A DNA stretch of 5,894 nucleotides from Desulfobacterales bacterium (GTDB lineage: Bacteria > Desulfobacterota > DSM-4660 > Desulfatiglandales > Desulfatiglandaceae). Below the pieces are notes generated by a model that saw only the letters and a list, made by a program, of their open reading frames with translations, made no database searches and was not told where the DNA came from. The stretch covers positions 1 to 5,894 of the forward strand of contig JAKLQB010000317.1 in NCBI GenBank assembly GCA_022013615.1, read 5' to 3'. Below, one piece after another: positions 1-5,315 of the stretch (the first letter of the stretch is position 1; every line of letters starts with the position of its first letter). The translations under genes and the position numbers were made by a program.

Positions 1-22
1 ACCGATGTGATACCAGGGCCAC
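1..22 (+). other. Apparent frameshift upstream of the ABC signature in the plus-strand ATPase
   Basis: Reading back from the LSGG codons at 23, the frame gives Y-Q-G-H and then a TGA stop at 8-10. The neighbouring frame from base 1 reads T-D-V-I-P-G. Removing one G or C from the GGGCC run at 16-20 joins the two frames into V-I-P-G-H-L-S-G-G. This matches the family pattern of a proline three residues before LSGG; the intact ATPase in this window has K-P-R-E-L-S-G-G. The simplest reading is a one-base insertion, either a real mutation or a sequencing/assembly error. Only 22 bases are visible, so the rest of the N-terminal half cannot be judged. Confidence 0.6.
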
Positions 23-697
23 TTGAGCGGCGGACGGCAGCAAAGGGTCGCACTTGCGCGGGCTCTTGTGACAAATCCTAAAGTGTTGCTATTGGACGAA
101 CCGTTGAGCAACCTGGATGCCAAGCTCAGAGAGGAGTTGAGATTTGAAATCAAGAGCCTGGTAAGGCGTATGGGCATCACATCGGTCTACGTCACCCATG
201 ATCAGGCGGAGGCGATGGTTATCTCTGATCGAATCGCCGTCATGGACTCGGGGAACGTGGTGCAAATCGGCACTGCGCAGGAGATATATGAAAAGCCCGC
301 TAATAGATTTGTCGCCGATTTCATAGGCACCATGAACTTTATGTCCGGGGAGGTCGTCCAGGTCCTCCAGGACACGGATGCGGTTTACGTACGTACCAAA
401 TTCAGCGAGAAGATGCTGTGTAAGACGCCTGACACCACTGCAACAACACCAGGACAAAAAGTGTATGCCTCTATACGTCCCGAGGATGTGGAAGTATTTA
501 CGGAACCACCTCAGGGCAGGGAGAACCTGTTCAAGGGAACCATCGTTCATAAGGCATACTTGGGTAACTTTCTGTACTTTTTCGTAAGCGTAAATGAAAC
601 GATGATCAGGGTGCAGGTTCCGCATCACCTGCCGCAAGAAGAAGGACAAGAACTCTACCTGTTTCTAAATCCCCAAAAATGTATGATCTTATTCTGA
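23..697 (+). CDS. ABC transporter ATP-binding protein (MalK/UgpC type), C-terminal part, 5'-truncated
   Basis: This is the ATPase subunit of a carbohydrate-type ABC importer, which would hydrolyse ATP at the cytoplasmic face of the permeases. Numbering from the TTG codon at 23, the sequence shows the signature [14 protein letters not shown] (the usual Q is R), Walker B VLLLDEP near residues 21-27 with catalytic Glu26, the D-loop SNLD, and the H-loop VTHDQ with His59. A TOBE-type C-terminal domain of about 130 residues follows, including the typical [10 protein letters not shown] stretch. Walker A and the Q-loop should lie to the left of the window. TTG 23 is only where the open frame begins, not a believable start, because it falls inside the signature motif. 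The frame appears broken just upstream at 16-20. Family assignment is firm; the substrate is unknown. A short permease remnant follows in the same frame after the TGA. Whether the product still works is doubtful. Confidence 0.85.
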   Translation: MSGGRQQRVALARALVTNPKVLLLDEPLSNLDAKLREELRFEIKSLVRRMGITSVYVTHDQAEAMVISDRIAVMDSGNVVQIGTAQEIYEKPANRFVADFIGTMNFMSGEVVQVLQDTDAVYVRTKFSEKMLCKTPDTTATTPGQKVYASIRPEDVEVFTEPPQGRENLFKGTIVHKAYLGNFLYFFVSVNETMIRVQVPHHLPQEEGQELYLFLNPQKCMILF

Positions 698-724
698 CTA
701 AAAGTTGGAATAAAAGGGGACAGG

Positions 725-817
725 CTACTTTTACTAATCGTCATGCTGCCATCCGTTTTAGTCGTACTGTTCATGCAACGCTGGTTTGTAAAAGGCCTTG
801 TGGACCCTGAAAAATAA
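725..817 (+). pseudogene. Remnant of a MalG/UgpE-type permease (C-terminal tail only)
   Basis: The frame ending at TAA 815-817 reads LLLLIVMLPSVLVVLF, then MQRWFVKGLVDPEK. This is the usual ending of CUT1 inner-membrane permeases of the MalG type: a last hydrophobic helix with a Leu-Pro, then Q-R-(Y/W)-F-V-x-G-L. No start codon or ribosome site is present to its left, and the rest of the permease (about 240 residues, including the EAA loop) is missing. The frame stays open back to the ATPase stop at 695-697, with the non-descript residues L-K-V-G-I-K-G-D-R between. A deletion between the ATPase gene and the end of a following permease gene would give this arrangement. The intact minus-strand permease ends similarly but not identically (A-T-Q-R-T-F-I-K-S-F-L), so this is a relative rather than a copy. 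Confidence 0.7.
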
Positions 818-986
818 TCTTTTTATGAAAGGATAGTTTCAGCAATTTCCGCAGTTTATCTTGGCCGCACTTCTTTGTATCCCAGGCCGGATCACAGGCC
901 GTTCTCCCTTAAAACTTCAGAACTTATAAAATTGCTACGCCTGAGGAATACGAAAAACATACGTTAGATTCCTTAGCCTATTTTTT
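818..986. other. Non-coding spacer between converging genes
   Basis: This stretch separates the plus-strand permease remnant from the 3' end of the minus-strand operon. I find no convincing gene, RNA or strong terminator on either strand. The only visible pattern is a small direct repeat, CAGGCCG, at 883-889 and 895-901. If the minus-strand operon ends here, its terminator is not an obvious GC-rich hairpin with a T-tract. Confidence 0.5.
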
Positions 987-1814
987 CTATCCCTTGATTC
1001 CTGAGGTAAGGAAGCTTTTAATGAAAGTCCGTTGGGTTGCCAGAAAGAATACTATAATTGGGGCACAAACAAAAAGAGTTGCGGCCATCAGAAGGCTCCA
1101 ATCAGAACCACTCTCTTGCTGGACAAACATTCCAAGCCCGATGGTCAGGGTTCTGACGCGGTCAACATCGGTGATGATAAGGGGCCAGAAGTAATCGTTC
1201 CAATGTGTGGCAATACTGATCATGGAGAAGGTTACAATGGTAGGACGAGAAAGTGGGATAATCACGTGCCATATGAATCGGAGGTGACCAGCTCCGTCAA
1301 TGAGCGCCGCATCCTCCAAGGACTGGGGTATCTGTTTAAAGGTTTGACGGAGCATAAATGTGCCGAAGCCACTTGCAACGAAGGGCAGGATCAACCCCGT
1401 TCGAGTATTAAGCAAACCCAGCTTCTTGGTGATCAGGTAGTTGGGGATGATAATCGATTCGAGAGGAAGCATAATTTGAATAACAAACAGGAGAAACATG
1501 ATATCCTTTCCGGGAAAATCGAGGCGGGCAAAGGCGTATGCTGCTGGAATAACGAGGAAGAGCTGGATTATTAGGATGCCCAGGCAAACTATGACGGTGT
1601 TGAGCATGTAAAGCCAGAAAGGGGCCTGGTCCATAATATCTACAAAATTGGTCCACATAAACTTTTCTGGAATGAGGGACAGGGTCTGGGTGAAAACCTC
1701 GGACGGGCTTTTGAGGGCCGTGGATATGAGCCAGATAAATGGCAGGATCATGACGATCGCGCCTAATTGAAGGAGGAATATTTTTATTACCACTTCGTAT
1801 TTCTTCTCTTCCAT
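987..1814 (-). CDS. Carbohydrate ABC transporter permease, MalG/UgpE type
   Basis: This is an inner-membrane channel subunit that pairs with the permease encoded just upstream. At 275 residues it has the normal length for the family. Hydrophobic helices are visible near residues 10-32, 68-96, 104-126, 138-156, 188-206 and 240-260. The cytoplasmic EAA loop, which docks onto the ATPase, is clear at 168-188 (D-A-A-L-I-D-G-A-G, then I-I-P-L). The C-terminus shows the family's Q-R-x-F-I-K pattern and ends in G-I-K-G. The ATG at 1812-1814 is supported by GGAG (1822-1825) seven bases upstream. The gene begins 15 bases after the preceding permease stops, so the two are almost certainly co-transcribed and made in equal amounts. 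It is the last visible gene of the operon. The substrate cannot be read from this subunit. Confidence 0.93.
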   Translation of the reverse strand: MEEKKYEVVIKIFLLQLGAIVMILPFIWLISTALKSPSEVFTQTLSLIPEKFMWTNFVDIMDQAPFWLYMLNTVIVCLGILIIQLFLVIPAAYAFARLDFPGKDIMFLLFVIQIMLPLESIIIPNYLITKKLGLLNTRTGLILPFVASGFGTFMLRQTFKQIPQSLEDAALIDGAGHLRFIWHVIIPLSRPTIVTFSMISIATHWNDYFWPLIITDVDRVRTLTIGLGMFVQQESGSDWSLLMAATLFVCAPIIVFFLATQRTFIKSFLTSGIKG

Positions 1815-1821
1815 AAACTGG

Positions 1822-1825
1822 CTCC
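1822..1825 (-). promoter_or_regulatory. Ribosome binding site of the MalG/UgpE-type permease
   Basis: On the minus strand the bases read TTGGAG-CCAGTTT-ATG, with GGAG seven bases before the start. The site lies in the 15-base gap after the upstream permease's TGA (1830-1832), which favours translation by ribosomes finishing the upstream gene. Confidence 0.7.
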
Positions 1826-1829
1826 AATA

Positions 1830-2711
1830 TCAGTCTGCCGAATAGGTGATACGCTTTCCAAAAATCCCAAAGATTATCAGAGTTAGTGTCAAAAGGATTA
1901 ACACGAGGATGGTGGTTAGACATGAAGCCCTGCCCCAGTCAAAAAACTTAAAGCCGTTTTCGAATATGTAATAGACAATAACGTTGGAACTATTTCCAGG
2001 ACCACCCTCGGTCATGAGGTGGATTTGATCAAAAACTCTGAAGGTCAGGATGATTGCCGTGACCAGAACAAAAAGGGATGTTGGGGCAACCAGGGGGAAA
2101 GTGATGCTGGCATGACGTCGCCACCAGCCACATCCGTCTATATAAGCTGCCTCATAGAGCTCTCGACTTACATTCTGCAAGCCTGATAAATAAATAAGCA
2201 TGAAAAAACCCAGGTTTTTCCAGAAGGTCATTATGATTAATGCCCAGAGGGATGTATCAGAACTGCCGAGCCATCCGAGCTTGGGCAGCCCCAATTTGGC
2301 TAAGAGAACATTCAGGATGCCCAGGTTCGGGGAATATATATAGACCCAAAGCATGGCCGCCGCAGCCATTGGTATCAATGTTGGGTAAAAGAAGCTGTAT
2401 ATGTAGTAAACTCGCCCTTTCATACGTTCGTCGATAAGTATCGCGAATATCAGGGCCAGAAACATGGTTGGAAAAATGCTGACTGTCACGAAAATAAACG
2501 AATTTTTCATAACCAGCCAAAAAACATCATGATGCATCAATTTGATAAAATTTTCCATTCCAGCAAATTTTGGTTTAGGGCAGAGAAGATTCCATCGATT
2601 GAAGCTCAACCACGTGGCCCAGAAGATGGGGAGATATGTAAACAGGAATAGAAAAAAAAGGCCTGGTATCAGGAAGAGATAAGCCCGGTATTGTTCCAAC
2701 TTCTCTTTCAT
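1830..2711 (-). CDS. Carbohydrate ABC transporter permease, MalF/UgpA type
   Basis: This is the first membrane subunit of the importer and forms the translocation channel with the next gene's product. It has 293 residues, typical of UgpA-like permeases and without MalF's large periplasmic insert. Helices are visible near residues 10-36 (with the common L-F-L-I-P-G start), 70-93, 104-126, 155-178, 211-230 and 262-285. The EAA loop at 187-207 is canonical (E-A-A-Y-I-D-G-C-G, ending I-T-F-P-L). A conserved T-E-G-G-P-G-N stretch at 234-240 is typical of this subunit. The ATG at 2709-2711 is preceded only by a modest ribosome site, GGAAAG. A strong hairpin lies in the 62-base gap after the receptor gene. 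That arrangement may lower permease output relative to the receptor (inference). Confidence 0.94.
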   Translation of the reverse strand: MKEKLEQYRAYLFLIPGLFFLFLFTYLPIFWATWLSFNRWNLLCPKPKFAGMENFIKLMHHDVFWLVMKNSFIFVTVSIFPTMFLALIFAILIDERMKGRVYYIYSFFYPTLIPMAAAAMLWVYIYSPNLGILNVLLAKLGLPKLGWLGSSDTSLWALIIMTFWKNLGFFMLIYLSGLQNVSRELYEAAYIDGCGWWRRHASITFPLVAPTSLFVLVTAIILTFRVFDQIHLMTEGGPGNSSNVIVYYIFENGFKFFDWGRASCLTTILVLILLTLTLIIFGIFGKRITYSAD

Positions 2712-2716
2712 TGCTT

Positions 2717-2722
2717 CTTTCC
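2717..2722 (-). promoter_or_regulatory. Weak ribosome binding site of the MalF/UgpA-type permease
   Basis: The minus strand reads TTGGAAAGAAGCA-ATG. The best match to a Shine-Dalgarno sequence is GGAAAG or the overlapping GAAG, clearly weaker than the AAGGAGG of the receptor gene. The six bases AGAAGC (2713-2718) are complementary to the loop of the adjacent hairpin. Confidence 0.45.
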
Positions 2723-2724
2723 AA

Positions 2725-2762
2725 AGTTGAGGCCCATCTCAGAAGCGAGAGGGGCCTCAACT
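2725..2762 (-). promoter_or_regulatory. Intercistronic stem-loop between receptor and permease genes
   Basis: AGTTGAGGCCC (2725-2735) and GGGCCTCAACT (2752-2762) are exact inverted repeats of 11 bases. Beyond one mismatch, the stem continues with TCTC (2737-2740) against GAGA (2747-2750), closing on a six-base loop (2741-2746). It fills most of the 62-base gap between the receptor stop codon and the permease start. On the transcribed strand only three T's follow, so it is not a good intrinsic terminator. By analogy with hairpins after binding-protein genes (such as malE-malF), it may protect the upstream message from 3' decay or cause partial termination, giving more receptor than permease. 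Confidence 0.8.
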
Positions 2763-2773
2763 GTCTAAATGAC

Positions 2774-4072
2774 TTACTGTCCTTTGATGGCTTCTTCCAT
2801 CAGTTTATGCGCATCCTTCAGGGCTTTCTCCGGGGTCTTTTTACCTTCAAGAGCCCCATCCAGATTGGTGGTCATGGCATTCCGAATCAACTGGTAGTTG
2901 ACCGCCATCATTTTTGGATACGCGTAATTCAGTTGATCTCTTGCCACCGTCATTTGAGGGAATTCCTTAAGAAATGACTTCATCTCAGCGCGGTCGTAAG
3001 AGTTTATATTGACAGCCACATACCCGGATTCGATGCTCCAGTGGCCCGCCATTTCAGGGGTGGTCATAAATTTAGCTAATTTCCACGCTGCATCCTGGTT
3101 TTCTTTAGGGATACCCTTGAAAATGTGAAAATCCCCACCGCCAACCGGGGTGCCATAACGTTTTTTCTTAGGCTGGAAAGCTGCTCCCCAGTTAAATTTA
3201 GCTGTCTTTCGGATTTTGGCCATCCCTCCTGTTGAATAGTACATCATGGCTGTCACACCCCCGATAAAGTCATCAGGAGTTATGTTCCAGGGCCGAAGGA
3301 CCGGACATACTTTTAATTCCTGCATGAGCTTCACCCAGAGTTTCAGAGCCTCTAAATTTTCAGGTGAGTTAAAGGTCACGGTCAGGCCATCCTCTTTTAT
3401 AAGCTGGGAACCGTTCTGCCGGGAGAAGGCCTCAAAAATCCAGTCATTCCATCCACCGGGGATGATTAGTCCGTATTGCTTGGTCTGATTTCCTTCCCTG
3501 ATAGTTAGTATCTTTGCGTACTCCACCAGCTCATCCCAATTATCCGGAGGGCGATTGGGGTCCAGTCCGGCAGCCTTTAATTTGTCGCCTGCTGCACGAA
3601 ACATGTCTTTATTCCAGTAGAGAATTGGTGTGCTTCGCTGGAAAGGAAAGCCGTAAATCTTGCCATCTCTCCCATAGGCATTTCCAAGAAAGCCTTTGTA
3701 GAAGTTTGCGAGGAATTTGTCTCCTCCTTCCTGTTCGATATATTTATCCAAAGGGATAAGGGAATCCATTGCCAGGAGCGAAAACAACTCCGAGATTTCT
3801 ACGACTGCAATATCCGGTGGATTGCCTCCTAATACTGCAGTCTGAACCTTTTGCATTGTCTGATTATAATTGCCGGCATAAACAGGTTCAACGTCTATGT
3901 CTGGGTTCTGTTTCTCAAATTTTTCAACCATCCCGTTGATTACCTTAACCAGGGGGCCGGCCACACCTACTGGATAATAAAATTTGATCTTCACCTTTGC
4001 CGATGCAGTAGATGTAAACAAAAAGACAACTATAAGAGTTATCGCCAAAAAAGTAATCCGTTTCATAGTCAT
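2774..4072 (-). CDS. Extracellular substrate-binding protein, UgpB-like (COG1653 type)
   Basis: This is the periplasmic receptor that captures the ligand and delivers it to the permease pair. It has 432 residues. A Sec signal peptide has its basic start at K4-R5, a hydrophobic core at 6-20 and a likely cut after A-S-A (residue 25). There is no lipobox cysteine. UgpB-like landmarks in order are Y-A-G-N-Y (65-69), G-G-N-P-P-D-I (82-88), S-T-P-I-L-Y-W-N-K-D (147-156), P-P-D-N-W-D-E-L (175-182), G-G-W-N-D-W (206-211), A-K-F-N-W-G (291-296), G-G-G-D (311-314) and S-G-Y-V-A-V (349-354). The tail G-K-K-T-P-E-K-A-L (410-418) is also typical. The first ATG at 4070-4072 is preferred over the one two codons later because AAGGAGG lies seven bases before it. 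The ligand could be glycerol-3-phosphate, a phosphodiester or a sugar; the LacI-type regulator favours a sugar. Confidence 0.94.
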   Translation of the reverse strand: MTMKRITFLAITLIVVFLFTSTASAKVKIKFYYPVGVAGPLVKVINGMVEKFEKQNPDIDVEPVYAGNYNQTMQKVQTAVLGGNPPDIAVVEISELFSLLAMDSLIPLDKYIEQEGGDKFLANFYKGFLGNAYGRDGKIYGFPFQRSTPILYWNKDMFRAAGDKLKAAGLDPNRPPDNWDELVEYAKILTIREGNQTKQYGLIIPGGWNDWIFEAFSRQNGSQLIKEDGLTVTFNSPENLEALKLWVKLMQELKVCPVLRPWNITPDDFIGGVTAMMYYSTGGMAKIRKTAKFNWGAAFQPKKKRYGTPVGGGDFHIFKGIPKENQDAAWKLAKFMTTPEMAGHWSIESGYVAVNINSYDRAEMKSFLKEFPQMTVARDQLNYAYPKMMAVNYQLIRNAMTTNLDGALEGKKTPEKALKDAHKLMEEAIKGQ

Positions 4073-4079
4073 AGTGATT

Positions 4080-4086
4080 CCTCCTT
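4080..4086 (-). promoter_or_regulatory. Strong ribosome binding site of the substrate-binding protein
   Basis: The minus strand reads AAGGAGG-AATCACT-ATG: seven bases matching the 16S anti-Shine-Dalgarno sequence at ideal spacing from the first ATG. It is the strongest start-associated site in the window, consistent with high receptor output, and it decides the start codon. Confidence 0.85.
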
Positions 4087-4126
4087 CCTTTATATTGTTT
4101 CCGTTATATCGATGGAAAAAATCTAT

Positions 4127-4137
4127 TCACCTCCTTT
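4127..4137 (-). promoter_or_regulatory. Orphan Shine-Dalgarno-like sequence in the receptor leader
   Basis: The minus strand has AAAGGAGGTGA, within GGAAAGGAGGTGA, 54 bases before the receptor start. No ATG, GTG or TTG at suitable spacing opens a believable frame after it. It also contains GAAAGGAGG, the sequence known as the STAB-SD mRNA stabiliser of the Bacillus cry3A leader. A role in ribosome docking or 5' mRNA protection is inference. No convincing promoter is visible in the 120-base gap between the ATPase and receptor genes. Confidence 0.5.
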
Positions 4138-4192
4138 CCTGGTAAAAATATTTCTACTACTTCCGAAATTAATGCCCTGTGAAAGATCTGGT

Positions 4193-5302
4193 TTATGACA
4201 TGCCCAACGAAAGAGAAGGAGGATCCATGGAGAAGAGCTGCATTTTCTCCATATCTACAACTAGATCGATCTCCTCATCGAGACTGGCCTGGGTATGGGG
4301 GTCAACTTGAGCTACAATGGTCGTTTTTCCCAGTGCAATTTGAAGGATAACAAAAGAGCCTACCGGTTCGATCAGCTCAACTCTGGCCTTTATAATATTG
4401 CGAGGATCATATTCTTTAACAAACTGTCTATCATAGAGATGTTCGGGACGAATACCAATATAATATTTCTCTCCCTTATGCGGAGAGTATTTCTCCTCCT
4501 TTGAATCAGGGACAGGCAGAGAAAACGCTCCTCCATCCACCCATAGAGCGCCGTCTTTGCTGACGAGTTTTGCCTCCAAAAAATTCATAGAGGGACTTCC
4601 GATGAATCCTGCGACGAACATATTGTCGGGGAAATCGTATACTTCGATCGGTTTTCCAACCTGCATAGTCTGCCCCTTATTCATAATCACAATTTTGCTT
4701 CCCATGGTCATGGCTTCGACCTGGTCATGAGTGACATAGATAATTGTCGTTTGTAGACGTTGGTGGAGTTTATGGATTTCTCCTCGCATCTGAACTCTTA
4801 GTTTTGCGTCGAGGTTGCTCAATGGCTCGTCAAACAGGAAAACAGCAGGCTTTCGAACAATGGCCCGCCCTAAGGCGACCCTTTGCCGCTGGCCTCCGGA
4901 TAACTCCCTGGGCTTTCGTTTCAAGAGATCTGAAATTTCCAGAGTTTCCGCAGCTTCATGGACGCGCCGGTCAATTTCAGCCTTTGGAAACCTTCTAAGC
5001 CGAAGCCCAAATGCCATATTTTTATGGACCGTCATATGGGGGTACAGGGCATAATTTTGAAAAACCATTGCAATGTCCCTGTCTTTTGGATGCACCTTGT
5101 TTACTACACGCCCGTCTATTTCGATTGTTCCTTTGGTAATTTTCTCAAGGCCTGCCAACATTCGCAAAGCGGTAGATTTTCCGCAACCTGAGGGGCCAAC
5201 AAGCACAACGAATTCTTTGTCTTTGATTTCGAGACTAAAATCCTTGACCGCCACAAGGTCTCCAAAATGTTTTGAGGCGTGGTTAAATAACACGGTGGCC
5301 AT
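4193..5302 (-). CDS. ABC transporter ATP-binding protein, MalK/UgpC type
   Basis: This is the ATPase that would drive the importer as a homodimer on the cytoplasmic face of the two permeases. It has 369 residues, close to E. coli MalK. All nucleotide-binding motifs are present: Walker A G-P-S-G-C-G-K-S-T (36-44), Q-loop Gln82 in V-F-Q-N-Y-A-L-Y-P-H, signature L-S-G-G-Q (134-138), Walker B V-F-L-F-D-E (154-159) with catalytic Glu159, D-loop S-N-L-D (162-165) and H-loop His192. The C-terminal third is a TOBE-type regulatory domain with the I-G-I-R-P-E-H motif. The ATG at 5300-5302 comes 11 bases after the regulator stops, and its ribosome site overlaps that stop codon, implying translational coupling. 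MalK-type ATPases can be shared between importers, so it need not serve this operon alone. Confidence 0.95.
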   Translation of the reverse strand: MATVLFNHASKHFGDLVAVKDFSLEIKDKEFVVLVGPSGCGKSTALRMLAGLEKITKGTIEIDGRVVNKVHPKDRDIAMVFQNYALYPHMTVHKNMAFGLRLRRFPKAEIDRRVHEAAETLEISDLLKRKPRELSGGQRQRVALGRAIVRKPAVFLFDEPLSNLDAKLRVQMRGEIHKLHQRLQTTIIYVTHDQVEAMTMGSKIVIMNKGQTMQVGKPIEVYDFPDNMFVAGFIGSPSMNFLEAKLVSKDGALWVDGGAFSLPVPDSKEEKYSPHKGEKYYIGIRPEHLYDRQFVKEYDPRNIIKARVELIEPVGSFVILQIALGKTTIVAQVDPHTQASLDEEIDLVVDMEKMQLFSMDPPSLSLGMS

Positions 5303-5310
5303 GCTGCTTA

Positions 5311-5315
5311 CTCCT
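5311..5315 (-). promoter_or_regulatory. Ribosome binding site of the ATPase gene, overlapping the regulator stop codon
   Basis: The minus strand reads GGG-TAG-GAG-TAAGCAGC-ATG. The AGGAG (5311-5315) uses the last two bases of the regulator's TAG stop (5314-5316) and sits eight bases before the ATPase start. This links translation of the two genes. Confidence 0.75.

Noticed and set aside
8..10. In-frame TGA before the signature motif as a recoded stop (Trp, Gly or selenocysteine)
   Set aside because: A one-base frameshift restores the family pattern better, and other genes here end normally at TGA (695-697 and 1830-1832).
89..649. Minus-strand open frame of 186 codons opposite the plus-strand ATPase
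   Set aside because: It is the antisense of a clear ATPase and shows no recognisable domain or ribosome site.
883..901. Direct repeat CAGGCCG twice, 12 bases apart
   Set aside because: It is only two copies of seven bases, with no flanking mobile-element features.
892..960. Minus-strand 22-codon frame starting with ATG after AAGGA
   Set aside because: The start spacing is plausible, but the peptide is very short, has no recognisable features and lies downstream of the operon end, so chance is likely.
913..993. Plus-strand open stretch reading T-P-E-E-Y-E-K-H-T-L-D-S-L-A-Y
   Set aside because: It looks protein-like for a short run but has no start codon upstream and runs into the antisense of the permease gene. 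I recognise no family.
1032..1574. Plus-strand open frame of 180 codons opposite the MalG-type permease
   Set aside because: It is a shadow of a well-supported membrane protein. Its composition is low in hydrophobic order and it has no family motif.
1408..1923. Minus-strand open frame spanning both permease genes in another frame
   Set aside because: It overlaps two certain genes and is rich in Pro, His and Arg, as expected of an out-of-frame reading.
4144..4169. Possible intrinsic terminator after the ATPase gene (ATTTC/GAAAT stem, then a T-run on the minus strand)
   Set aside because: The stem is only five mostly A-T pairs with a ten-base loop, too weak to call.
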